35,040 bases of DNA from contig JAJYJM010000023.1 in NCBI GenBank assembly GCA_021789495.1, positions 1 to 35,040 of the forward strand, in the 5' to 3' direction. Below the pieces are notes generated by a model, which saw nothing but the letters and a program-made list of their open reading frames with translations, was not told where the DNA came from and did no database searches. Below are positions 15,841 to 23,811 of the stretch, piece by piece. The DNA is from Nitrospirota bacterium (lineage in GTDB: Bacteria > Nitrospirota > JACRHJ01). Each line of letters begins with the position of its first letter. Position 1 is the first letter of the stretch. A program made the position numbers and the translations under genes.

Positions 15841-17358
15841 TTGTATCCTGAAAACGAAAACTACATAGAGGTCTCGCCCGCAGACTTCCCCCGGAAGTGC
15901 GCGGAATACTCCCGCAGGCATTTCCTGCGCATGATATTTGCCGCGGACGAACGCGAGCTGGACGGACACTTCCGGGTGTATGCCGTGTTCTCGCCTATGG
16001 GAGAGGACCGCTTCGACATCCTGACGATGAAGCTCGGGGAGGATAATCTTTCCTATGAGAGCATAACGCCGCTTGTCCCCGCCGCGCATTGGTACGAGCG
16101 CGAGATGCGCGACATGTTCGGGATAATCCCGGAGGGGCACCCGGACGGAAGGCCGCTTTGTATGCACGGCATGTATGGAGGCGTCTATCCCCTGCGGCGG
16201 GACGTGTCAGCCGCCGACATAAAAAAGGCCGTTGATCTCTCTCGGGAGGACGGCTATTCCTTCATGCGCGTGAAGGGCGAAGGGGTGTACGAGATACCCG
16301 TCGGCCCCGTCCACGCGGGTATTATCGAGCCGGGGCATTTCCGTTTCAGCGCGGTGGGCGAGACGATATATCACCTTGACCCAAGGCTCTTCTTCACGCA
16401 CAAGGGCACGGAAAAATTATTCGAGTCGAGAGGCTTTATGGACGGCGTGGAGTTGTCCGAGAGGATATCCGGGGTGTCGTCGTTTTCCCACTCCTCGGCC
16501 TACTGCATGGCCGTGGAGCGCATGGCGGGTATGGAAATTTCCCCACGCGCAAAGGCTGTCAGGACGCTCGTAATCGAGATGGAGAGACTTTACAACCACA
16601 TCGGCGACATCGGGAACATGTGCGCCGGGACGGGTTTTGCCTTGGGATACGCCAAGGGGGCGCTCCTCAAGGAGTCTCTTATGGCCCTGAATGACAGGCT
16701 CACGGGCAGCAGATACTTAAGGGGGATAAACGTAACAGGAGGCGTTACGCGCGACGTGTTCGACGCCGCAGACGATATAATCTCCACGCTCGACGGCGTA
16801 AAGACCGGCTTCAAACATTTCATGGAATTCCTGCTGGACTCGGTCTCGCACATAGAGCGGCTGGAGGGCACGGGTCTTCTGTCCCGCGAGATTGCGCTAA
16901 AGATGGGCGCGACCGGCCCGGCGGCGAGGGCGTCGGGCATATCGGACGACATCAGGCGCGCCCACCCGCATCTCTCGTACGGGAGCCTTGTATTCGAGGC
17001 GCACACATACCAAAAGGGCGACGTATACTCCCGGATGATGGTGCGGCGGGAAGAGGTTGAATGCTCCTTTTCGATTATAGACTCGCTCATCGAGTGCCGT
17101 CACGAAGGAGAGCTTAGGATACCTGCCGGAAGATTCCCGGCGGGCGGGTCTGCGCTTGGGTATACGGAGGGGCCGCGGGGTTCGATTTTTTACTGGATAA
17201 AGGCCGCCGGGGACGGCAGTCCGCTCAGGGTAAAGGTCCGTTCCGCGTCGTTTTGCAACTGGCCGCTTATATCCTACGCCATACACGGGAATATCGTGCC
17301 GGACTTCCCCCTGGTGAACAAGAGCTTCAACCTCTCATACTCAGGCTGCGACTTATAG
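15841..17358 (+). CDS. hyfG: HyfG-like large subunit (NuoCD fusion) lacking all NiFe-binding cysteines
   Basis: This 505-residue protein fuses a NuoC-like domain (residues 1-120, with WYEREMRDMFGIIPEGHPDG at 84-103) to a NuoD/hydrogenase large-subunit domain (GPVHAGIIEPGHFRF onward). In active group 4 hydrogenases the text ERICGIC...H and DPCxSC holds nickel and iron. Here the first reads ERISGVSSFSH, with Ser210 and Ser213 in place of the cysteines. The C-terminus reads NLSYSGCDL, with Ser499 and Gly502 in place of the second pair. The remaining Cys503 is offset and is not a substitute. His217 is kept. The protein ends there, with no cleavable tail for HycI-type maturation. The start is TTG at 15841, the first possible start after an in-frame stop at 15835, with AAGGGG upstream. 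It is therefore not a hydrogenase by sequence; what it reacts with is unknown. Confidence 0.92.
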   Translation: MYPENENYIEVSPADFPRKCAEYSRRHFLRMIFAADERELDGHFRVYAVFSPMGEDRFDILTMKLGEDNLSYESITPLVPAAHWYEREMRDMFGIIPEGHPDGRPLCMHGMYGGVYPLRRDVSAADIKKAVDLSREDGYSFMRVKGEGVYEIPVGPVHAGIIEPGHFRFSAVGETIYHLDPRLFFTHKGTEKLFESRGFMDGVELSERISGVSSFSHSSAYCMAVERMAGMEISPRAKAVRTLVIEMERLYNHIGDIGNMCAGTGFALGYAKGALLKESLMALNDRLTGSRYLRGINVTGGVTRDVFDAADDIISTLDGVKTGFKHFMEFLLDSVSHIERLEGTGLLSREIALKMGATGPAARASGISDDIRRAHPHLSYGSLVFEAHTYQKGDVYSRMMVRREEVECSFSIIDSLIECRHEGELRIPAGRFPAGGSALGYTEGPRGSIFYWIKAAGDGSPLRVKVRSASFCNWPLISYAIHGNIVPDFPLVNKSFNLSYSGCDL

Positions 17359-17361
17359 GCT

Positions 17362-17889
17362 ATGCTCAGACAGATAATCTTAAACCTTTTCGGCAAGAAG
17401 CCTGCGATTGGCATGGACGCCATCCGGGCCATGGTGGGCGACGTTGCAGGCGAGCCGGGGGCCGGCGGCCCTGCGCGGCTGGACGCGGTATTCAAACGCT
17501 CGATTCGCATAAGGCAGGTGGACGCGGGCTCCTGCAACGCCTGCGAGTGGGAATGCACGGCGCTCGGAAACCCGATTTACGACGTCTCCCGTTTCGGGAT
17601 CGATTTCGTCGCCTCGCCAAGACATGCGGACGTTATTCTGGTTACGGGGCCTGTGTCGCTTGGCATGGCACAGGCGCTTAAGAAGACGTATCTCGCCATG
17701 CCGGAGCCGAAAATCGTTATCGCCTGCGGAGACTGCGCAAGGGACGGCGGCGTATACAGGGGGGCTTACGGCGTGCTGGACGGGGCGGCATCGGTTGTGC
17801 CGGTGGACGGATACATACCGGGATGCCCTCCAAGCCCGGCGGCAATCATGAAATGTATAATGGACATATTGGAATCAGCCGCAAAGTGA
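17362..17889 (+). CDS. hyfI: HyfI-like (NuoB-family) iron-sulfur subunit
   Basis: This 175-residue subunit belongs to the NuoB/hydrogenase small-subunit family and would hold the one cluster nearest the active site of the large subunit. The four expected ligands are Cys58 and Cys61 (GSCNACEWEC), Cys125 (CGDCARDGGVY) and Cys155 (PGCPPSP). Extra cysteines occur at 65, 122 and 165. The cluster site is therefore intact although the neighbouring large subunit has lost its metal site. The gene starts 3 nt after hyfG and is the last of the operon. Only 6 bp separate its stop from that of the convergent histidine kinase gene, leaving no room for a separate terminator. Confidence 0.92.
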   Translation: MLRQIILNLFGKKPAIGMDAIRAMVGDVAGEPGAGGPARLDAVFKRSIRIRQVDAGSCNACEWECTALGNPIYDVSRFGIDFVASPRHADVILVTGPVSLGMAQALKKTYLAMPEPKIVIACGDCARDGGVYRGAYGVLDGAASVVPVDGYIPGCPPSPAAIMKCIMDILESAAK

Positions 17890-17895
17890 AAGGTA

Positions 17896-19404
17896 TTACG
17901 CCGCCTCGCCTGCTTTCAGGTCTTCCGGGATAAACAGCCTGAACGTGCTGCCTTTGCCCTCAGCGCTTTCAAGCTCGACCCAGCCCTTGTGCGCCTCCGT
18001 TACGGCCTTGACAATTGCAAGCCCCAGGCCGGCGCCGGCGGAGCGGGAACCTTTGGACATCCGGTAGTATTTCTGGAAGACCTTGGACTGCTCCGAAGCG
18101 GGTATGCCGGAGCCGGTGTCGCTTATGGATATGACCAGGAAATTCCTGCCGTCCTGAAAAGTCCTTTCCGCCTTCAGCCAAATGCGCCCTCCTTCAGGGG
18201 TATAGTTTAGGGCGTTCTGGAGCAGGTTCGAGACGGCGCGCTGTATAAGTCTCGCGTCCATGTATATTGCCGGAATGTCGGGGGCAAATTCCGCCTCAAG
18301 TGTCTGGGCTTTTCTGCCCGCCATATTTTTAAAATCAGTGATTACCCCTTTTAACGCCTCGCGCGCATTGACGACGGCAATATCCGGCGTAAGCCCCCCG
18401 GAATTCAGCCTGGAATGCACGAGGAAATCCTCCACAAGCCGTCGCAGCCTCTCGCCGCTTCTGAGGATTGCATCAGCCATCCCGGCGGTTTCGACGTCCG
18501 TGCCGGTTTTCATTATGGAGATGAGTTCGGCGTTGGCCAGTATGGTCGTCAGGGGGCTTTTGAAGTCGTGCGTTATCATCGCCAGGAAGTCCATCCTCTG
18601 CCGCTCCAGGAACCTCCTTTCGCTTACGTCGAGAGCCGTGCCTATAATGGCCGGCCTGCCCCGGTAGAGCGTGAAGGCGGCCTTGCCCTCGACCTCGATG
18701 GGCGTTCCGTCCTTCTCAAGCCATACGCCCCGGTATCCGAGACTTGAGTGCTGCCCGTTCAGGATGCTCTCTATTCCCTGCCTTGCCATCTCCCTCTGGT
18801 CGGGATGCACGCACTCCAGCATGTTATTCATCCCGGTCAGTTCGCCTACGGAATATCCCAGCATCTGCGCAAGCTCCGGGTTCACATACTGAAAACGAAT
18901 GTCCTGGATGAGGTATATCCCGATAAGGGCGTCCTCGGAAAGCGTTCTGAACTTGGCCTCGGACTCCTTGAGCGCGGCCTCGATTTTCTTGTTTTCGGTA
19001 ATGTCTCTGAGTATCCCGGTGAACATCCTCCTGCCGTCCACGCGCATCTCCGTAACGGCGAGGTCGAGCGGGAATTCGCTCCCGTCCTTTCGCAGCCCCT
19101 TCACTTCGCGGCCTATGCCTATGATTTTTTTACGGCCCGTGCGGAGATAATTGTTTATGTAGGCGTCGTGTTCGGAGCGATACGGCTCCGGCATGAGCAT
19201 TTTGACGTTCCTGCCTATGACTTCAGAACTCTCGTAGCCGAAGATTTTTTCGGCGGCGGGATTGAACTTTATGACGGTGCCGTCGGAGGTTATTGTTATA
19301 ATGCCGTCCAGGACGGCGTTTATGACGGCGCGGTTGACCTCGCTCTCGAAGACGGCTTCCGTCTCTCTTTCGGTCTTTTCCGCAGGAATTTCCGGCTTTT
19401 CCAT
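17896..19404 (-). CDS. PAS-PAS sensor histidine kinase with FixL-like first PAS domain
   Basis: This is a soluble 502-residue histidine kinase with no membrane segment. PAS1 (residues 25-140) closely resembles the FixL heme domain: LMPEPYRSEHDAY carries His79, and IIGIGREV carries Arg99 exactly 20 residues later, the spacing of the heme ligand and oxygen-sensing Arg in FixL. PAS2 covers about 150-265. The HisKA domain has the phosphoacceptor His279 (ITHDFKSPLTTI). The ATPase domain has the N box (Asn397 in NLLQNALNY), G1 DTGSGIP (429-435) and G2 GAGLGLAI (457-464). No response regulator gene is adjacent. It is convergent with the hydrogenase-like operon. Many PAS domains keep part of this text without heme, so oxygen sensing is a hypothesis. 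Confidence 0.9.
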   Translation of the reverse strand: MEKPEIPAEKTERETEAVFESEVNRAVINAVLDGIITITSDGTVIKFNPAAEKIFGYESSEVIGRNVKMLMPEPYRSEHDAYINNYLRTGRKKIIGIGREVKGLRKDGSEFPLDLAVTEMRVDGRRMFTGILRDITENKKIEAALKESEAKFRTLSEDALIGIYLIQDIRFQYVNPELAQMLGYSVGELTGMNNMLECVHPDQREMARQGIESILNGQHSSLGYRGVWLEKDGTPIEVEGKAAFTLYRGRPAIIGTALDVSERRFLERQRMDFLAMITHDFKSPLTTILANAELISIMKTGTDVETAGMADAILRSGERLRRLVEDFLVHSRLNSGGLTPDIAVVNAREALKGVITDFKNMAGRKAQTLEAEFAPDIPAIYMDARLIQRAVSNLLQNALNYTPEGGRIWLKAERTFQDGRNFLVISISDTGSGIPASEQSKVFQKYYRMSKGSRSAGAGLGLAIVKAVTEAHKGWVELESAEGKGSTFRLFIPEDLKAGEAA

Positions 19405-19433
19405 ATTGCTCTCTTTAAGAATCCGCTTAGACC

Positions 19434-19442
19434 ATTATACCA
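19434..19442 (-). promoter_or_regulatory. Extended -10 promoter of the PAS-PAS kinase gene
   Basis: On the minus strand the sequence reads TGGTATAAT: a perfect -10 (19434-19439) with the TGn extension. There is no good -35 at normal spacing. Transcription would start about 23 nt before the ATG. Confidence 0.5.
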
Positions 19443-19516
19443 CGACTCCGGTTAAAAAAATCAATAGCTGTTTGGAGTTATCATATATCCTCAAGGGCGG
19501 CGAAACAGTATGCACA

Positions 19517-19553
19517 TCAATTAATTCTCTTTAATAATCAAAATGTTAATTGA
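19517..19553. promoter_or_regulatory. Inverted repeat upstream of the small membrane gene
   Basis: TCAATTAA (19517-19524) and TTAATTGA (19546-19553) are perfect inverted copies with centres 29 bp apart. The right copy overlaps the -35 box at 19550-19555. This is a plausible paired operator, but the region is AT-rich and chance is not excluded. Confidence 0.35.
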
Positions 19554-19579
19554 CAATCACGAGGGAGAGCCGTTAACCT
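19550..19579 (+). promoter_or_regulatory. Putative promoter of the small membrane gene pair
   Basis: A perfect TTGACA (19550-19555) is followed after 18 bp by TAACCT (19574-19579), a poor -10. The gene downstream has an excellent ribosome site, AAAGGAGG at 19596-19603. Confidence 0.35.
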
Positions 19580-19609
19580 TAAACCGAAGAAAAAGAAAGG
19601 AGGCATATC

Positions 19610-19906
19610 ATGCACGCCTTGTTTTATTCTTTAAACGCCGCCGCACTGTGCGCCATTCTTATCGCATGGTATAAAATCACCGCATTCAGGAGAAGGATAC
19701 CGGGCGGACTTGTAAAGACCGCGTGTAATATCCTTGGCGAATTTGTCGGCCTTTTTGCGTTCGGCTTTCTCGCTTTAATGTCCTTCCCGTATCTCCCCCG
19801 CGAATACCGGGAGGTGCTCATCAGCCTTGTCTTTATCAGCGGCGCGGTGTTTTCGATTGCCATTATCAACTTCTTCAGCAGACTTGCGGACGACTCCGGT
19901 TTTTAA
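19610..19906 (+). CDS. Small membrane protein of unknown function
   Basis: I do not recognise this 98-residue protein. It has three predicted membrane helices, near residues 3-22 (ALFYSLNAAALCAILIAWY), 42-62 (LGEFVGLFAFGFLALMSF) and 69-90 (VLISLVFISGAVFSIAIINF), with a basic loop KITAFRRRIPGG after the first. AAAGGAGG lies 6 nt before the ATG, the strongest ribosome site in the window, so it is very likely translated. The next gene begins one base after its stop, so the two form a unit. It is divergent from the PAS-PAS kinase. Confidence 0.75.
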   Translation: MHALFYSLNAAALCAILIAWYKITAFRRRIPGGLVKTACNILGEFVGLFAFGFLALMSFPYLPREYREVLISLVFISGAVFSIAIINFFSRLADDSGF

Positions 19907-19907
19907 A

Positions 19908-20132
19908 ATGGACAGGGGAGATGCGCTCAAGAAAATAACGTGGGACATCCTGGGGAAGCGTCCGGGCAGGGGTTTTTATATAAAGGCCGACCGCATGATA
20001 GACGACGCGGCATGGTCCAATCCGTCGCTCTTGTCTGCGGCGAGGGAAATAGAGAAAATAGTCCGACTTTTTGTAGGGATAGAATGCGCCGACATGCTCC
20101 AGAAAAGGTACAGGGAGTTTTTCAAGGGTTGA
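19908..20132 (+). CDS. Small soluble protein of unknown function
   Basis: This 74-residue protein starts at ATG 19908, one base after the stop of the small membrane gene, and is read in a different frame. It begins MDRGDALKKITWDILGKRPG and is basic and helical, with no membrane segment and no motif I recognise. A longer reading from 19827 would overlap the preceding gene by 80 bp and is not needed. Its last 11 bp overlap the end of the convergent P-type ATPase gene. The tight coupling suggests it works with the membrane protein before it. Confidence 0.6.
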   Translation: MDRGDALKKITWDILGKRPGRGFYIKADRMIDDAAWSNPSLLSAAREIEKIVRLFVGIECADMLQKRYREFFKG

Positions 20133-22623
20133 TTATCTTAAGGAGTTCAAACCAGGAAACACTTAAAGCCCCCGCTCCGGAGCAGATAAGTAAGTCGACG
20201 GGACTGAGTTTGTCGAAATTGAATGTTTCGCGCAGGAAAGGCAGGTATAACACAAACGCCAGAAAAACAACCGCCCCGGCAAGCACCCGCCAGAGCGCGG
20301 CATTTGGCCTGCGGAAGGTTGAAAAAACAGTCCTTGACCATGAGCGGTTTATCAGGATAAGGGCCAGGTTGGCTGTAATCAACGCAGTAAAGAACATGGC
20401 GCGTGCCTCGCCTTCGCTCCGGTGCGTTTTTATGGCGAAAAAGAATATCCCCAGAACGAAGATCAGCACGCTGACGCCCTGAAGAACGCTCATTGAAACC
20501 GTTTTAATCCCGAAAATGTTTTCGTTTCGGTTCCTTGGCGGGCGTTCCATGATGCCGCTTTCTTCCGGCTCCGCCTCGAAGACAACGGAACATGCCGGGT
20601 CGATTATCATCTCGAGGAATAGTATGTGCACGGGTAAAAGCGCTGCCGGCCATTTCAGGAGCACGGGAATCAGGGCCATGCCCGCAATCGGCATATGTAT
20701 GGCAAAGGTATAGGAGACGGCTTTTTTTATGTTGTCGAATATCCGGCGGCCCATCCTTACGGCCTTCACAATCGAAGAAAAATCATCATCGAGCAGGACA
20801 AGGTCGGCAGACTCGCGCGCCACGTCGGTGCCCCGCTCCCCCATGGCGATTCCGATATGGGCTGATTTCAAGGCGGGCGCATCGTTTACCCCGTCGCCGG
20901 TCATGGCGACAATCTCTCCGTTGCCCTTCAGCGCGTTTACCAATCTCAGCTTCTGCTCCGGTACGACCCTTGCGAATATGTCCGCCGATTTTATATGCTC
21001 TCGAAGCTCGTCGTCGTTCATTTTATCGAGCCCCGGCCCCGCTATTACATCCAGGCGCTCAAAGCCGACTTCCCTCGCGACATTACGGGCAGTGCCGGGA
21101 TAATCTCCGGTAATCATAATAACCCGTATGCCGGCTCTTCGGCAGTCCCTTACCGCGTCCGCAGCCATTGGCCGCACCGGGTCTGAAAGACCTATCAACC
21201 CTGTAAATTCAAATACGAAATCGTGCTGGCTGTCGGGCAGGACGTCCTGCCCGTAGAACGCTTTCGCTACGCCGATTACCCGAAGCCCCCCATCTGTCAT
21301 CCTGTTGATATTCGACGACAGTTCCGATATCTTTTCGCTGTCAAGGTGACACAGATCGGCTATCGCTTCCGGCGCTCCCTTCGCCGCTATAATATAACCA
21401 GGCTTGCTTCCGGGTTTCCATGCGCGCGACACGGAAAGCAGGCTTCCGGACAGGGGATATTCCCGAACCAGCGTCCAGTCAACGTGCATACGCGCAGATT
21501 CCTTCTCTCCAAGCTGCCTTATGGACACCTCCATCGGGTCGAAAGGGTCTGTTTGGCTGGCAAGGATGCCAAACTCCACAAGTTCGTGGAATTTTTCCGG
21601 GAGAGGCTCCGAAGGATTTATGGCATATATTTCCCTTCCGGCGCAAACCTCGCTTACGGTCATGCGGTTCTGCGTCAAAGTCCCGGTTTTGTCGACGCAT
21701 AGAACGGTGGCAGCACCGAGCATCTCGATTGCCTGAGTGCGCCTGGTAAGCACCCGGTTTCGTGAAATCCGCCAGGCGCCCAGGGCCAGGAACACGACAA
21801 GTATGACCGGAAGTTCCTCCGGCAGGATAGACATGGCAAGTGTTATGCCAGCGAGGATTCCGCCAAGCCAGTTCCCGCGCGTAAAGCCGTAACCGATTAT
21901 TACAACCGCGCACAAGGACAAGCCGCCTGCGGCGAGTATTTTAACTATCCTGGATGTCTGTTTCTGCAGAAGGGTGTCTTCTCCGTTTATCGATAGAAGC
22001 GACCTGCCTATCCTGCCAATTTCAGTCCGGATGCCAGTGGCCTTGACCTCGGCTATTCCCCGGCCCTGCACGACCAGCGTTCCTGAATATATGAACGGCA
22101 GGTCGTCCCCGCCCGGAGGGCCGATTTCCGCCGGACCATTGGCGCAGCTCTTGCGAGCCGGCGCAGACTCGCCCGTCAGCAACGATTCGTCTATATACAG
22201 GTTAAGGCACGAAAGAATAGTCGCGTCAGCCGGGACCCTGTCTCCCTCTTTCAGTACCAGCATGTCTCCCCGAACTACATTCCGGCCTGGGATACGCTTC
22301 TCGATTCCCTCTCGGATTACGATTGTGCGCGGGCTGGACATCTCTCGCAGGGCTTCGAGGGCGCGCTCTGTCTTCCGTTCCTGGTAAAAAGTTATTCCCA
22401 TCACCGCGAAAACAAACGTCAGAAGCATCAGCGCTTCCCTTACGTCTCCGATGATGAGGTAAAGGATGCCGCCTGCAATCAACAGCAGGAACATCGGTTC
22501 GCTTATTATCTTGAAGATGATAGACAGGATACTTCTGCGGCGCTCGGAAGGGAGTTCGTTATGGCCTTCTTCATACAGAATCCTGCTGGCCTGCGCCTCG
22601 GACAATCCCTGAATATTGTTCAT
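20122..22623 (-). CDS. P2-type cation-translocating ATPase
   Basis: This 833-residue pump of the SERCA/PMR1-like P2 class uses ATP to move a cation across the membrane. It has the N-terminal cation-ATPase domain (GLSEAQASRILYEEGHNELP), the actuator TGES (150-153), the phosphorylation site DKTGT (Asp311), KGAPEAI for nucleotide binding, and TGDGVNDAPALK for the hinge. The M4 text is ILPEELPVI (residues 266-274). In M6, where SERCA has N-x3-D, this protein has FLEMIIDP, so Glu replaces Asn. The M5 Glu of SERCA site I is replaced by a hydrophobic residue. Calcium is the default family guess, but the ion cannot be fixed. It starts 3 nt after the metallophosphoesterase stop, without a clear Shine-Dalgarno, so translation is probably coupled. 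Confidence 0.92.
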   Translation of the reverse strand: MNNIQGLSEAQASRILYEEGHNELPSERRRSILSIIFKIISEPMFLLLIAGGILYLIIGDVREALMLLTFVFAVMGITFYQERKTERALEALREMSSPRTIVIREGIEKRIPGRNVVRGDMLVLKEGDRVPADATILSCLNLYIDESLLTGESAPARKSCANGPAEIGPPGGDDLPFIYSGTLVVQGRGIAEVKATGIRTEIGRIGRSLLSINGEDTLLQKQTSRIVKILAAGGLSLCAVVIIGYGFTRGNWLGGILAGITLAMSILPEELPVILVVFLALGAWRISRNRVLTRRTQAIEMLGAATVLCVDKTGTLTQNRMTVSEVCAGREIYAINPSEPLPEKFHELVEFGILASQTDPFDPMEVSIRQLGEKESARMHVDWTLVREYPLSGSLLSVSRAWKPGSKPGYIIAAKGAPEAIADLCHLDSEKISELSSNINRMTDGGLRVIGVAKAFYGQDVLPDSQHDFVFEFTGLIGLSDPVRPMAADAVRDCRRAGIRVIMITGDYPGTARNVAREVGFERLDVIAGPGLDKMNDDELREHIKSADIFARVVPEQKLRLVNALKGNGEIVAMTGDGVNDAPALKSAHIGIAMGERGTDVARESADLVLLDDDFSSIVKAVRMGRRIFDNIKKAVSYTFAIHMPIAGMALIPVLLKWPAALLPVHILFLEMIIDPACSVVFEAEPEESGIMERPPRNRNENIFGIKTVSMSVLQGVSVLIFVLGIFFFAIKTHRSEGEARAMFFTALITANLALILINRSWSRTVFSTFRRPNAALWRVLAGAVVFLAFVLYLPFLRETFNFDKLSPVDLLICSGAGALSVSWFELLKIINP

Positions 22624-22626
22624 GTG

Positions 22627-23733
22627 TTAACGGAGTTTTATGTCAACGATTTCGGGCGTGTTACCAGTCCGCATGGGCGGGCCCCAGCCTCCGACGCCGT
22701 CCGTTACGTAGAGCGAATAGTCTCCCCAGGTGAAGAGGCCGTAGTCGCGGCCCTTGTATATCGCATGAGTTATGAAGTTCACCGGGAATATCTGGCCCTT
22801 GTGCGTATGGCCGCAAAGCTCAAGGTTTACGCCTGCCTCGCGGGCCTGGCCGATCATCACCGGGGCGTGATAGAGCAGTATCGTGGGCATCCCCGGCACG
22901 AAACCGGGCATGTTTTTTATTGTATTTAAAATGTTTTTGGTCTGTCCCCTTTTCGGGTAGCTGATTCCTATCAACTGAAGACCCCGGATGTCCTTAAGCG
23001 AGTCGTCGAGGATTGTTACTTTAGTCGTTTTAAGTATGGCATAGGCCTTCCTTACTCCAAGGTAAGTCTCGTGGTTCCCGGTCACGAAATAGACCCCGTC
23101 AGGCGCGTCAAGGTCGTTTAACGGGGCCACAAGGCCGGGCGAGGCGCCGTCCATGCCGTCGAAGAGGTCGCCTGTGATGACTACCATGTCCGGGTGCAGG
23201 TTATTCGCCATCGCTACGACTTTCCTTAAGTAGTTCTGCTTGTACATAAATCCCAGGTGAACGTCCGAGATCTGCACGATTGTCTTTCCCTTCCAGGCAT
23301 CGGGCAGGTTCCGGATATTTACCTGAATCTTCCGGACGCGCGGATGAAACGCGTTCCAGACGCCGTACACGGAATAGGCAAGGGCTATGAAAAGGAATAT
23401 GCCGCCGACTAGGGCGGTAGGGGTCTTATGGCCGACGGCGGAGAGAATCCATATTATAATCCATGCGGCGATAGAGGCCATCAGGAGGTTTATAAGCAGG
23501 CCGAGCCAGAAACCGGAGGCGGCATAATAGGCCCGCGTGAATATGTTTTCTTCCCGGCGGGCAAGAAACGTCGCAAAAATAAAACTCAGGGATAAAAATA
23601 TGAATATTGCGAGAGACCAATGCCTGCCTGCCGGGGAGGTTATACCGAAGAACTCGACGAACGAGTAATAGCAGAAATATGTAATGCCGAGGAGGACGGC
23701 AAGGGCGATGGATATGAAGAGGATAAAAGGCAT
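22627..23733 (-). CDS. Membrane-anchored metallophosphoesterase (YaeI/YkuE-like)
   Basis: This 368-residue protein has about four N-terminal membrane helices (residues 1-130) and then a calcineurin-like phosphoesterase domain. The metal-binding motifs are in order: ISDVHLG, GDLFDGMDG, GNHE, LLYHAP and CGHTHKGQ. In relatives this fold hydrolyses phosphoesters or phospholipid headgroups such as UDP-diacylglucosamine-type lipids; which one applies here is not known. It is immediately upstream of the P-type ATPase gene with a 3-nt gap, so the two are cotranscribed. A TATAAT box ends only 6 nt before the ATG, so the message may be leaderless. Confidence 0.88.
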   Translation of the reverse strand: MPFILFISIALAVLLGITYFCYYSFVEFFGITSPAGRHWSLAIFIFLSLSFIFATFLARREENIFTRAYYAASGFWLGLLINLLMASIAAWIIIWILSAVGHKTPTALVGGIFLFIALAYSVYGVWNAFHPRVRKIQVNIRNLPDAWKGKTIVQISDVHLGFMYKQNYLRKVVAMANNLHPDMVVITGDLFDGMDGASPGLVAPLNDLDAPDGVYFVTGNHETYLGVRKAYAILKTTKVTILDDSLKDIRGLQLIGISYPKRGQTKNILNTIKNMPGFVPGMPTILLYHAPVMIGQAREAGVNLELCGHTHKGQIFPVNFITHAIYKGRDYGLFTWGDYSLYVTDGVGGWGPPMRTGNTPEIVDIKLR

Positions 23734-23739
23734 GCCGGT

Positions 23740-23745
23740 ATTATA
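23740..23745 (-). promoter_or_regulatory. Possible -10 box of a leaderless metallophosphoesterase transcript
   Basis: A perfect TATAAT on the minus strand ends 6 nt before the ATG. No convincing -35 is seen. The region between 23734 and 23811 holds nothing else I can identify. Confidence 0.3.
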
Positions 23746-23811
23746 AAATAGTTGAGGACGGAATGTAATTCAATTTTACCGGATTAGCAGGGCTTAATAG
23801 AAATTCCCGCG

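Noticed and set aside
19827-19907. Upstream extension of the 74-residue protein
   Set aside because: It overlaps the preceding small membrane gene by 80 bp; the ATG at 19908 directly follows that gene's stop.
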